Source: Roseateles_B sp041906185 (GTDB taxonomy: Bacteria; Pseudomonadota; Gammaproteobacteria; Burkholderiales; Burkholderiaceae_C). From it: a stretch of DNA of 64,000 nt. Below are positions 25,518-33,439 of this stretch, piece after piece. Position numbers and translations under genes: made by a program. The stretch lies in contig JAYRJQ010000017.1 in NCBI GenBank assembly GCA_041906185.1, positions 1 through 64,000 on the forward strand, given 5' to 3'. Within the stretch, counting starts at the first letter, position 1, and each line of letters opens with the position of its first letter. The notes below the pieces were generated by a model. It saw only the letters and a list, made by a program, of their open reading frames with translations. It was not told the origin of the DNA and did no database searches.

Positions 25518-25691
25518 GACGCGATCCTTTCAGTACCGTTGAATGGAAACCGAGCCCAAGCAGACCAGCGTAGCGGCCGCGTCAGTGGCAGTGCGGGCGT
25601 CTGTGCCTGCGCTGCCGGCCTGGTGCACCCTCCGGGGAGAGGCAGTGGCCGCTGTCGCTTGTCGCCAACGAGCTGGGACCCGTTGAGAGGG

Positions 25692-25719
25692 TTATCGGAC
25701 TGAGGGGGGACGCGCTTGA
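25692..25719 (-). promoter_or_regulatory. FliA promoter of the second flagellin gene
   Basis: On the minus strand, TCAA (25716-25719), 16 bases, TCCGATAA (25692-25699). The promoter of the first flagellin gene has the same 16-base spacing and the same TCCGATA core. Confidence 0.7.
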
Positions 25720-25740
25720 GTCCAAACCTTCGAAAGAGGG

Positions 25741-25777
25741 GCCGCTCAATCACCTGAAAAGCGGGGTGATTGGCGGC
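25741..25777 (-). terminator. Hairpin after the first flagellin gene, probable terminator
   Basis: GCCGC-T-CAATCACC pairs with GGTGATTG-GCGGC (13 bp with one bulged T, loop of 10). On the minus strand it is followed by a short CTCTTTC stretch. It lies about 90 bases beyond the flagellin stop and upstream of the next flagellin promoter. The rest of the 25518-25868 gap holds only the FliA promoter at 25692. Confidence 0.6.
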
Positions 25778-25868
25778 CTGTTAAGGTGTTTGCGCTGGCG
25801 GGCTTTGCCCTTTGACCTCGACGGTCGTCGCAGCGTTGGAGCTCAGGGCCAGCGGGGCTGGCCCAGGG

Positions 25869-26777
25869 TCATCGAAGAAGCGACAGCACTTGCTGCGGCG
25901 TCTGATTCGCCTGGGCGATCATCGCCGTGCCGGCCTGCTGCAGAATCTGCGCTCGGCTCAGGTTGGCGGTCTCCATTGCGTAGTCGGCATCCATGATGCG
26001 GCTGCGTGCGGCCGACTGGTTCTCCACCGAGACCTGCAGGCTGGAGATGGCGGCGTCGATGCGGTTCTGCGCTGCACCGAAGGTCGAGCGTGCCACGTTC
26101 ACCTGGGCGATGGCCTGGTCGATCTTCGCCACCGAGTCCAGGGCACCCTTGGTGCCGCCGGTGTAGGCGTCGAAGGTCGTGCCGGTGCCGGCGGCGCCGA
26201 CGGCCAGGATGTCGGTGTTGGTGGTGTTGGTCACTTCGGCCAGCGCGCCGTCGTTCTTGCCGGCGGCCGTGGTCGTGCCCAGCATGTTCAGCCCGGTGAT
26301 CGAGATGACGTCATTGCTGGTCGCGTTGGCGCCGACCTGGAAGTCGAACGAGGTGGTGGTGGTCAGCGTGGCCTGCCCGTTGAACGTGGTGTTGTTCGTC
26401 AGGCGGGTGATTTCGCTCTGCAGCTGCGAGAACTCGTTGTTCAGCGCGGTGCGGTCATCCGTGTTGTTGGTGCCGTTGGCGGACTGCACGGCCAGTTCAC
26501 GCATGCGCTGCAGCATGTCGTTGACCTTGCCCAGCGCGCCTTCAGCCGTCTGCGCCAGGGAGATGCCGTCGTTGGCATTGCGGATGGCGACATTCATCCC
26601 CTTGACCTGGGAATTCATGCGTTCCGCGATGGCCAGACCGGCGGCATCGTCTCGTGCGGAGTTGACTCGCAGGCCCGAGGACAGGCGCTGCATGGACACA
26701 GCCAGCGAGGACTGTGCCGTGTTGGCGTTGCGCTGTGCGTTCAGCGACAGCAGATTGGTATTGATGACGGCGGGCAT
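25869..26777 (-). CDS. fliC: Flagellin (first paralogue, promoter-proximal)
   Basis: 302 residues with INTNLLSLNAQRNANTAQSS at the N-terminus, the RLSSGLRVNSARDDAAGLAI block, and RIMDADYAMETANLSRAQIL near the C-terminus. It ends QVLSLLR. It differs from its neighbours by a second Asn/Thr-rich start and by NSQVKGMNVAIRNAND in place of NTQVRGM. It is a filament subunit, transcribed from a FliA promoter at 27000 with a long leader of about 215 bases. CTGAAAGGAG precedes the ATG. Confidence 0.96.
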   Translation of the reverse strand: MPAVINTNLLSLNAQRNANTAQSSLAVSMQRLSSGLRVNSARDDAAGLAIAERMNSQVKGMNVAIRNANDGISLAQTAEGALGKVNDMLQRMRELAVQSANGTNNTDDRTALNNEFSQLQSEITRLTNNTTFNGQATLTTTTSFDFQVGANATSNDVISITGLNMLGTTTAAGKNDGALAEVTNTTNTDILAVGAAGTGTTFDAYTGGTKGALDSVAKIDQAIAQVNVARSTFGAAQNRIDAAISSLQVSVENQSAARSRIMDADYAMETANLSRAQILQQAGTAMIAQANQTPQQVLSLLR

Positions 26778-26999
26778 GATGTGCTCCTTTCAGCTTGAAG
26801 AACCCCGGCTTAGCGCCGACGTGACTCGGGTGCCCGGGTACTGACACCCGTGCTTGCAGGTCAGCTGCTGAGGCAGCCGCCGGCCTGCACCGCCCGGCGC
26901 TAGTCAACCGTTGAAGCCGGAACCTCGTCTTGCCATCGAGGTGCCCGTTCTCGGCCTCCTAACCGGACCACGAACCTGTTTCCAGACCCGTTGGAATGG

Positions 27000-27027
27000 C
27001 TATCGGAGCCCGCAAGCCTGAACTTGA
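27000..27027 (-). promoter_or_regulatory. FliA promoter of the first flagellin gene
   Basis: On the minus strand, TCAA (27024-27027), 16 bases, TCCGATAG (27000-27007). The layout is the same as at 25692-25719. Confidence 0.65.
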
Positions 27028-27388
27028 GGGCTTTTTGTCAAGACCTGTGATCTTTTGAATAGCCGGGTGACTTGCCGGTCTGTTCTTCGTTTCGAAATCC
27101 GGCGGAGCGGGGCCTGGACTGTGAAGAACTGCCGGTCTGGCGTCGGGCGGGTCGGTCGGGTTCGGGGCGTCCTTTGCTGAAAGGGGCGCCGCTGCACCGG
27201 GGAGGCGCGGCGGCATCTATTGAGGAAGGGCAAGAAGTGAGCGTCAGGAGCACGCTGCGTCGGGCCGCGCCCTCATGCCACTGGAGGCGGGGCCCTGCTT
27301 GCAATTTCGGCAGCCGCGGCGGCGGGGAGGCGTCGAGATGCAGGTCAAGGCCGCCGCTTTTCGAGGCATTGCCGAGCGGGGTGCTGCC

Positions 27389-27415
27389 TAAAGTGGGCGG
27401 CAACGCGGACGATAA
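27389..27415 (+). promoter_or_regulatory. FliA promoter of the TPR gene
   Basis: TAAA (27389-27392), 15 bases, GACGATAA (27408-27415): one mismatch to the -10 consensus. It faces the gene starting at 27503. Confidence 0.65.
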
Positions 27416-27502
27416 GCCTGCCCCTGCCGTGTCGGATGGCAGGCCATGCATTGTTTGCGTCCCTTTCAACGGCCCGAGCAGGCCCTTATGCAGGAGATGC
27501 AC

Positions 27503-27982
27503 ATGCGTTCGACCCCCTTTGAAGGCGCTCGCGAGGCCATGCCCGCCGCCCTGATCAACCCGAGCCCGGAAGCCCAGTGGCTGCTGGCCCAGGCCCGCAA
27601 CGCCGCCTTCGCCGAGGCCTCCCGGGGCCGGGTGGGGCAGGGGCTGGCCGTCCTGGCCGATGCCCTGTCGCACGAGCCCCTGAGCCACGAGCTGCTGAGC
27701 GACATGGCCGCGCTGCTGCTGAGCGCCGGCGAGCTGGCGCAGGCCGCCGGCTATGCCCGCGAGGCGCTGGTGATCACGCCGCACCACGGTGCCAGCCTCT
27801 ATACCCTGGGTTTCGCCCTGGCCGGTCTGGGCGAGGAGGCCGAGGCGCTGAAGGTGCTGACGCAGCTGCTGACGGGGCAGGGTCTGATCAGCCTGGAGCG
27901 TGAGGCGCCGGAGCTGGTCGGCCTCGTGCGCATGGAACTGGCGCGCCTGCAGTCGCGCGCCGACGCGTCCGCCGCCGGCTGA
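27503..27982 (+). CDS. TPR-repeat protein of unknown function, likely FliA-regulated
   Basis: 159 residues, helical, with tetratricopeptide-like helix pairs (about 30-125: AQARNAAFAEASRGRVGQGLAVLADAL, then LLSAGELAQAAGYAREALVI and TLGFALAGLGEEAEALKVL). There is no signal peptide or membrane segment, so it is cytoplasmic. Such repeats mediate protein contacts. AGGAG six bases upstream of the ATG at 27503 sets this start over the earlier Met codons at 27446 and 27488. A FliA promoter precedes it and a terminator follows, so it is probably a late flagellar gene transcribed alone. It might be an export chaperone or a filament-associated factor, but nothing in the sequence proves a role. Confidence 0.75.
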   Translation: MRSTPFEGAREAMPAALINPSPEAQWLLAQARNAAFAEASRGRVGQGLAVLADALSHEPLSHELLSDMAALLLSAGELAQAAGYAREALVITPHHGASLYTLGFALAGLGEEAEALKVLTQLLTGQGLISLEREAPELVGLVRMELARLQSRADASAAG

Positions 27983-28035
27983 CAGCGCCGACGTCGCCGC
28001 CTGGGGCCCAGCCTCGGGGCGCCAGACGTGAAAGA

Positions 28036-28073
28036 GGGGCCTTCTGCCAAGTGCAGCGGGCCCTTTTCCTTTT
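28036..28073 (+). terminator. Intrinsic terminator after the TPR gene
   Basis: GGGCC...GGCCC outer stem with an inner CTGC/GCAG stem, followed by TTTTCCTTTT. It begins about 54 bases after the stop. Confidence 0.75.
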
Positions 28074-28229
28074 GGGGGCGCCCGACAGCCTTGTAGGAAT
28101 TTCACTGACAAACGACTGCGAATTAACGGGACTTCATCGACCGAACTGGCCTGATGTTTCCGCCCTGTTGGACTCTTCACAATTCGTCTCACGTTGACAC
28201 GCAATTGAAGCGAAGAACAGGAGCCCGAC

Positions 28230-28556
28230 ATGAACGCCGAACAAATCCTCACCGAGATCCGTGAAGCCAATCTGTCGTACCTGATGCTGGCCCAGAGCCT
28301 GATCCGCAACGACCGCGAGCAAGCCCTCTACCGCCTGGGCATCTCGGAAGACACCGCCACGCTGATCGCCACGCTGACCCCGGCGCAGATCATGAAGGTC
28401 TCCTCCGGCAACACGCTGCTGTGCCGCTTCCGCATGGACGACGACCTGGTGTGGGGCCTGCTGACCAGCCACGGCAAGCCGGCCGCCGCCAACGACCAGG
28501 TGTCGCGCCTGCATGCCTCGATCCTGCTGGCGGGGCGCCATCAAGAAGCAGCGTGA
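28230..28556 (+). CDS. flhD: Flagellar master regulator subunit FlhD
   Basis: 108 residues, matching FlhD throughout (MNAEQILTEIREANLSYLML; LGISEDTATLIATLTPAQIMK; LLCRFRMDD). FlhD4C2 activates class II flagellar promoters with sigma-70. AGGAG precedes the ATG. FlhC is 209 bases downstream, a large gap for this pair, filled with a hairpin-rich repeat. The upstream region (28074-28229) has no promoter I can call with confidence. Confidence 0.96.
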   Translation: MNAEQILTEIREANLSYLMLAQSLIRNDREQALYRLGISEDTATLIATLTPAQIMKVSSGNTLLCRFRMDDDLVWGLLTSHGKPAAANDQVSRLHASILLAGRHQEAA

Positions 28557-28690
28557 CATGGGGCCCCCGGTCGCCCGGGTACGGGCGACCACCCCCCGAG
28601 GGGGTGCAGTTCATAGCCGCCCGGGGGCGGATATGAACTGCAAGGGGGCCGGCTTGGGGCGGCCCGGCGCCGGCCCATTCAATACGCCGA
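28557..28690. repeat. Hairpin-rich intergenic repeat between flhD and flhC
   Basis: Three inverted repeats in a row: GGTCGCCCG/CGGGCGACC (28569-28590), CCCCC/GGGGG (about 28593-28604), and GCAGTTCAT/ATGAACTGC (28606-28641) enclosing CCGCC/GGCGG. The core GGGGGCCGGCTTGGGGCGGC at 28644-28663 follows. This core, reverse-complemented, opens both units in the fliF-fliG spacer, so the elements belong to one family. Confidence 0.75.
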
Positions 28691-28765
28691 TCGAGCCCGC
28701 CGCGGGCGGGATCGATCGGCAAGCAGATGAACCGAGTAGTTGAATAGATAGACTGGAGACCTACC

Positions 28766-29302
28766 ATGCGCAGCAAGTCCATCCTGACCGAAGCCCGCCA
28801 GATCAGCCGTGCGGTCACTCTGATCCAGCTGGGCGCCCGCCTGCAGGTGCTGGAGTCGGAGACGGACCTGTCGTATGAGCGTCTGCTGCGTCTGTACAAG
28901 GAAGTCTCGGGCAAGTCGCCGTCCAAGGGGCAGCTGCCGTTCTCGACGGACTGGTTCATGACCTGGCAGCCCAATATCCACGCCTCGCTGTTCCTGAACG
29001 TGCACGAGTACCTGAACAAGGTGGCGGAGATCGACGAGATCGACACCGTCATCAAGGCCTACCAGCTCTATCTGGAACAGGTGCAGGCGCAGGGCCTGGA
29101 GCCGCTGCTGTCGGTCACCCGCGCCTGGCGCCTGGTGAAGTTCGTGGACAACGGCATGCTGACGATGACCAAGTGCTGCAAGTGCGGCGGCCACTTCGTC
29201 ACCCACCCGCACGAGATCTCGCGCCACTACGTCTGCGGCCTGTGCAACCCGCCCGCCCGCGCCGGCAAGGGCCGCGCTCAAGGCGCGATCCAGATGCACT
29301 GA
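28766..29302 (+). CDS. flhC: Flagellar master regulator subunit FlhC
   Basis: 178 residues, matching FlhC. The zinc-binding site is intact: Cys137-x2-Cys140 and Cys157-x2-Cys160 near the C-terminus. With FlhD it binds DNA upstream of class II flagellar operons. GGAGACC lies before the ATG. It ends 18 bases before the methyltransferase gene, suggesting co-transcription. Confidence 0.96.
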   Translation: MRSKSILTEARQISRAVTLIQLGARLQVLESETDLSYERLLRLYKEVSGKSPSKGQLPFSTDWFMTWQPNIHASLFLNVHEYLNKVAEIDEIDTVIKAYQLYLEQVQAQGLEPLLSVTRAWRLVKFVDNGMLTMTKCCKCGGHFVTHPHEISRHYVCGLCNPPARAGKGRAQGAIQMH

Positions 29303-29320
29303 GGCCGGGCCCGCTCGACG

Positions 29321-30133
29321 ATGCAGGAACCTTCCCGCACCGACTCCCCCGAGACCACGCCGCCGGGCGCCGATGAGGCGCTGCCGGCGGCGCGCGCATG
29401 GGCGGGTCGCGGGCAGGGGCTTTCGCGGCTCTGGCCGGCGTCGGCCCTGCTGTGCTGGCTGCTGGGCTGGGGGCTGCTGACGGCCTTGCAGCCCTGGGGG
29501 TCAGTCCTTGCCCTGCTGGGCTCGGTGCTGCCCGTCGCCGTGCTGGCCTGGCTGCACGAGCGGCGCTGGCGGCGATTCATGGTCCTCGGCGGCTTCGTGG
29601 CCTCCCTGCTGGCCGGCCCGGGGCTGGCGATGCTGCCCGCCTGGAGCTGGCTGCTGCCTCTGGCGCTGCTGCTGCTGATGTATCCGCGCAGCACCTGGCG
29701 CGATGCGCCGCTGTTCCCGACCCCGGCCGGCGCGCTGGCCTCGGTCGCGGATCAGATCCAGCTCCCGGGCGGCGCACGCATCCTCGACGCCGGTTGCGGG
29801 CTGGGCGCCGGGCTGCGGGAGCTCCATCGTTGTTTCCCCGCCGCACAGATCCACGGCATCGAGTGGAGCCCGCTGCTGGCCTGGCTGTGCCGCCTGCGCC
29901 ATCCCTGGGCCCGCGTGCAGCGGGGCGACATGTGGGCGCAGTCCTGGGCGCCGTTCCAGGTGGTCTACCTCTTCCAGCGCCCGGAAAGCATGGCGCAGGC
30001 CGAGGCCAAGGCGCAATCGGAACTTGAGTCCGGCGCTTGGCTGATCAGCCTGGACTTTCCCCTGCCGGGCACGCCTGCCATACTCGTCCAGCCCCTCGCG
30101 GGGCGCCATTCCCTTCACGTCTATCGTTTCTGA
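29321..30133 (+). CDS. Membrane-anchored SAM-dependent methyltransferase
   Basis: 270 residues. Three membrane helices in the N-terminal half (about 38-58, 60-78 and 87-120) lead to a class I methyltransferase core. SAM motif I is ILDAGCGLGAGL at about 154-165, with an acidic residue (IHGIEWS) at the end of the next strand. The C-terminal part is shorter than in typical class I enzymes. The substrate is unknown. It lies between flhC and motA, so a role in modifying a motility component or the envelope near the motor is possible but not shown. A FliA promoter for motA begins 65 bases beyond its stop. Confidence 0.75.
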   Translation: MQEPSRTDSPETTPPGADEALPAARAWAGRGQGLSRLWPASALLCWLLGWGLLTALQPWGSVLALLGSVLPVAVLAWLHERRWRRFMVLGGFVASLLAGPGLAMLPAWSWLLPLALLLLMYPRSTWRDAPLFPTPAGALASVADQIQLPGGARILDAGCGLGAGLRELHRCFPAAQIHGIEWSPLLAWLCRLRHPWARVQRGDMWAQSWAPFQVVYLFQRPESMAQAEAKAQSELESGAWLISLDFPLPGTPAILVQPLAGRHSLHVYRF

Positions 30134-30197
30134 GCCCTTGCCGATGGCAGATGCCGGCCACTCTTCACGCCGCCGTGCGGGCAATGCCCGACACCGC

Positions 30198-30224
30198 TCA
30201 AGAGCCCGCGCGCCTGGCCGATAA
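30198..30224 (+). promoter_or_regulatory. FliA promoter of motA-motB-cheY-cheZ
   Basis: TCAA (30198-30201), 15 bases, GCCGATAA (30217-30224), a perfect -10. The motA ATG is 31 bases downstream. Confidence 0.85.
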
Positions 30225-30254
30225 GGGCTTCAGACACAGCAGCATCCACACACC

Positions 30255-31115
30255 ATGTTCGTCATCGTCGGCTGGCTCGTCGCCATGGGTTGCATCTTCG
30301 GCGTGTTCATCGCGCACGGAGGCAATATCGGCGTCGTGCTGCATGCACTGCCCTTCGAGTTCATCACCATCTTCGGTGCCGCCTTCGGCGCCTTCCTGGC
30401 CAACAACCAGATGAAGGTGGTGAAGGGCGCCATGAAGGGCCTCGGGACCTGCTTCAAGGGCAGCAAGTTCAGCAAGGCCCGCTACATGGAGCTTCTGGCG
30501 CTCATGTACGACATCCTCCAGAAGGCCCGCAAGGAAGGCCTGATGTCCATCGAGAAGGACGTCGAGGATCCGCACAGCTCGCCCCTCTTCCAGAAGTACC
30601 CGACGGTGGGCAATGACCACCACGTCACGGAGTTCATCACCGACTACCTGCGGATGATGGTGTCGGGCAATCTGAACGCCCATGAGATCGAGTCCCTGAT
30701 GGACGCCGAGATCGAGACGCACCACCAGGAGGAGCACGCCGCCGTGGCCGCCCTCAACCGTCTGGCCGGCGGCCTGCCCGCCTTCGGCATCGTGGCGGCC
30801 GTGCTCGGCGTGGTGAACACCATGGGCTCGGTGGGCCAGCCGCCTGCCGTGCTGGGCGGCATGATCGGCTCCGCGCTCGTCGGCACCTTCCTGGGCATCC
30901 TGCTGGCCTACGGCTTCGCCGAGCCATTGGCCGGCCTGCTTGAGCAGAAGGTCGAGGATGCCGGCAAGGAGCTGCAGTGCATCAAGACCACGCTGCTGGC
31001 CAGCATGCAGGGCTATGCGCCGCAGGTGGCGATCGAGTTCGGTCGCAAGGTGCTCTATTCGGGGGACCGTCCGTCGTTCACCGAACTCGAAAGCCATGTG
31101 AAGGGCAAGAAGTGA
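30255..31115 (+). CDS. motA: Flagellar stator protein MotA
   Basis: 286 residues with four membrane helices (about 2-22, 30-50, 170-195 and 200-222), including PAFGIVAAVLGVVNTMG. The cytoplasmic loop between helices 2 and 3 is large and charged and contacts FliG. MotA5B2 conducts protons and drives rotation. It is first in a FliA-driven run with motB, cheY and cheZ. Confidence 0.97.
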   Translation: MFVIVGWLVAMGCIFGVFIAHGGNIGVVLHALPFEFITIFGAAFGAFLANNQMKVVKGAMKGLGTCFKGSKFSKARYMELLALMYDILQKARKEGLMSIEKDVEDPHSSPLFQKYPTVGNDHHVTEFITDYLRMMVSGNLNAHEIESLMDAEIETHHQEEHAAVAALNRLAGGLPAFGIVAAVLGVVNTMGSVGQPPAVLGGMIGSALVGTFLGILLAYGFAEPLAGLLEQKVEDAGKELQCIKTTLLASMQGYAPQVAIEFGRKVLYSGDRPSFTELESHVKGKK

Positions 31116-31156
31116 TGGTCCCCAGCATGCCGTCGGGCAGCGTCAGGAGTTGAGCC

Positions 31157-32083
31157 ATGGCCGGTGACGCCAAGAAACTCCAGCCCATCATCATCAAGAA
31201 GATCAAGAAGGGCGGCCATGGTGCACATGGCGGCGCCTGGAAGATCGCCTACGCCGACTTCGTGACGGCAATGATGGCCTTCTTCCTGCTCATGTGGCTG
31301 CTGGGCTCGACGACCGAGGGCGACAAGAAGGGCATCGCCGACTACTTCTCCTCGCCGCTGAAGGTGGCCCTGAGCGGCGGCTCCGGCTCGGGCGATTCCT
31401 CGCACCTGATCAAGGGCGGTGGCCAGGACCTGACGCGCCAGACCGGGCAGGTCAAATCCGGGGACGTCGAGGCGCCGCGCCACACGATCAATCTGCGTGC
31501 CCTCAAGGAAGAGCAGCGCCGCGCCGAGCGCAGCCGCCTGCAGCAGCTCAAGGACAAGATCCAGGAAGTGCTGGCCAACACGCCCGCGCTGGCGTCCCTG
31601 GGCGGGCAGATCCGTCTCGAAATGACACGGGAGGGCCTGCGCATCCAGATCGTCGACGAGAACAGCCGCCCGATGTTCGACAGCGGCAGCGCCGTGGTCA
31701 AACCCTATATGCGAGAACTACTTCGCGAACTTGGCGCTGTCCTCGCGGAGGTGCCCAACCGCCTGACGCTGGAGGGGCATACTGATGCTCAGCCCTTCTC
31801 GGGGGGCGAACGGGGATACAGCAACTGGGAGCTGTCGGCGGACCGCGCCAATGCCTCCCGGCGGGAGTTGCTGTCCGGGGGATTGCCGGAGTCGCGGGTG
31901 CTGCGTGTGCAGGGCCTGGCGGCCAGCAAGCTGCTGGAACCCGAGGAGCCCCGAAGCCCGATCAACCGCCGGATCAGCATCATCGTGATGAACCGTGATG
32001 CGGAAGACGCAGTGCTGAAAAATCTGCCGGACAACGAGGACGAACCGGCCGACAATTCGGCGACAGCGGCCGAGAAACCCTGA
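31157..32083 (+). CDS. motB: Flagellar stator protein MotB
   Basis: 308 residues. The single membrane helix AYADFVTAMMAFFLLMWLLG carries the proton-binding Asp34. A C-terminal OmpA-like peptidoglycan-binding domain (about 150-285) has LTLEGHTDAQPF and NWELSADRANASRREL. MotB anchors the stator to the cell wall. A basic N-terminus (KKIKKGG) precedes the helix. AGGAG is eight bases before the ATG, and motA ends 41 bases upstream. Confidence 0.97.
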   Translation: MAGDAKKLQPIIIKKIKKGGHGAHGGAWKIAYADFVTAMMAFFLLMWLLGSTTEGDKKGIADYFSSPLKVALSGGSGSGDSSHLIKGGGQDLTRQTGQVKSGDVEAPRHTINLRALKEEQRRAERSRLQQLKDKIQEVLANTPALASLGGQIRLEMTREGLRIQIVDENSRPMFDSGSAVVKPYMRELLRELGAVLAEVPNRLTLEGHTDAQPFSGGERGYSNWELSADRANASRRELLSGGLPESRVLRVQGLAASKLLEPEEPRSPINRRISIIVMNRDAEDAVLKNLPDNEDEPADNSATAAEKP

Positions 32084-32186
32084 AGAATCATTGAAGCGTC
32101 CCATCACGGCAGCGTGGCGTCCCAGACGTTGCCGCCGTTGCCGGAACCCGGTTTGACCCGCCCTCACGCCCCTTGCGAGGAACGCC

Positions 32187-32579
32187 ATGAGCACTGACAT
32201 GAAATTTCTGATCGTCGATGACTTCTCGACCATGCGCCGCATCGTGCGCGGTCTGCTGAAGGAGATCGGCTACAACAATGCCGAGGAGGCGGAGGATGGC
32301 GTCGAGGCTCTGAACATGCTGAAGAACGGCAAGTTCGACTTCGTGGTGAGCGACATCAACATGCCCAACATGACGGGCTTCGAGCTGCTCAAGGCCATCA
32401 AGGAAGACGCATCGCTCAAGCACCTGCCGGTGCTGATGGTGACGGCCGAGGCCCGCAAGGAAGACATCGTGCTGGCCGCCCAGAGCGGCGCCGCCGGCTA
32501 CATCGTCAAGCCCTTCACCAAGGCGACGCTGGAAGAGAAGGTCCAGAAGATCATGCAGAAGCTGGCCGCGGCCGCTTGA
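32187..32579 (+). CDS. cheY: Chemotaxis response regulator CheY
   Basis: 130 residues, a classical CheY: Asp11/Asp12, phospho-acceptor Asp56 (VVSDINMP), Thr near 86, and AAGYIVKPF with the aromatic Tyr and conserved Lys. CheY-P binds FliM and switches motor rotation. GAGGAA precedes the ATG. It is followed by cheZ with an 11-base gap. This is the typical CheY of the cluster and differs clearly from the receiver at 535. Confidence 0.97.
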   Translation: MSTDMKFLIVDDFSTMRRIVRGLLKEIGYNNAEEAEDGVEALNMLKNGKFDFVVSDINMPNMTGFELLKAIKEDASLKHLPVLMVTAEARKEDIVLAAQSGAAGYIVKPFTKATLEEKVQKIMQKLAAAA

Positions 32580-32590
32580 AGGAGTAGGCC

Positions 32591-33226
32591 ATGAAAGCCG
32601 AAGATTTCACCAAGCTGGGCGCCGGTACCGATCCCCTGATGGTCTCGCCGGAGGTGTTCCAGCAGCTCGGCACCATCACCCGCGTGCTGCACGACACCAT
32701 GCAGCAGCTCGGCGTGATGCCCAAGCTGCAGACGGCCACCGACGGCTTGCCCGATGCCCGCAGCCGCCTGACCTACATCGCCAACAAGACCGCCGAGGCC
32801 GCCAACAAGGTGCTGAACTCGGTCGACCAGGCCAAGAGCGAGCACGCCAAGATCTCCACGGCCACGGCCGAGATGGCGAAGGCGATCACCGCGGACCCGG
32901 TCAAGGCCGTGGCCTCCGGCGCGGTGTTCAACTTCGTCAAGCAGGTCGAGGACTCCACCGCGCAGATCGACCAGCACCTGACGGACATCATGCTGTCCCA
33001 GGACTTCCATGACCTCACCGGCCAGGTGGTCGCCAAGGTGGTGACGCTGGCCAATGACCTGGAAGACAGCCTGGTCAAGCTGCTGGTGCAGGTGGTGCCG
33101 CCGGAGCAGCGCGAGAAGGTCGATCCGAACATCCTGCAGGGCCCGGTGGTCAACCCGGAAGGCCGCACCGACGTCGTGGCCAACCAGAGCGAGGTCGACG
33201 ACCTGCTGGCCAGCCTGGGCTTCTGA
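32591..33226 (+). CDS. cheZ: Chemotaxis phosphatase CheZ
   Basis: 211 residues, helical. The catalytic helix LSQDFHDLTGQVV has Asp141 and the catalytic Gln145. The C-terminal tail NQSEVDDLLASLGF (198-211) is the CheY-binding peptide. CheZ removes phosphate from CheY-P. It is the last gene of the motA operon and is followed by a clear terminator at 33271. Confidence 0.97.
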   Translation: MKAEDFTKLGAGTDPLMVSPEVFQQLGTITRVLHDTMQQLGVMPKLQTATDGLPDARSRLTYIANKTAEAANKVLNSVDQAKSEHAKISTATAEMAKAITADPVKAVASGAVFNFVKQVEDSTAQIDQHLTDIMLSQDFHDLTGQVVAKVVTLANDLEDSLVKLLVQVVPPEQREKVDPNILQGPVVNPEGRTDVVANQSEVDDLLASLGF

Positions 33227-33270
33227 GGCCTCTTGTCCTCCTGCCCGGCCAGGGAAGCCGGGCCTTCCAC

Positions 33271-33305
33271 AGCCCGCTGTGTGCACTGCACCGGCGGGCT
33301 TTTTG
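33271..33305 (+). terminator. Intrinsic terminator after cheZ
   Basis: AGCCCGC (33271-33277) pairs with GCGGGCT (33294-33300), followed by TTTTTG. It closes the motA-cheZ run and separates it from flhB. Confidence 0.85.
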
Positions 33306-33439
33306 TTGACCGGGCCGGCCGTGGCCGCGCGGGCGGAGATGACCGCCGGTTTCCGCCCGCTTATCCGGCTTAAGTTTCCCCGCCTGCCGGCCAAGAATGG
33401 CGCCATCCCCCGGACTCTCCCGTCCGGCGGCATGACGCC

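Larger units (their letters stand above)
26778..27502. other. Divergent regulatory region between a flagellin gene and the TPR gene
   Basis: 725 bases with no convincing gene. It contains two outward-facing FliA promoters (27000-27027 minus, 27389-27415 plus). Between them, 27028-27388, I see only GC-rich sequence. From 26778 to 26999 lies the long flagellin leader, which includes GGGTGcccgggtactgaCACCC near 26829-26850. Confidence 0.6.

Noticed and set aside
33370..33397. TTAA-N16-GCCAAGAA upstream of flhB as a FliA promoter
   Set aside because: The -10 lacks the CGA core, and flhB belongs to the early FlhDC class. Too weak to list.
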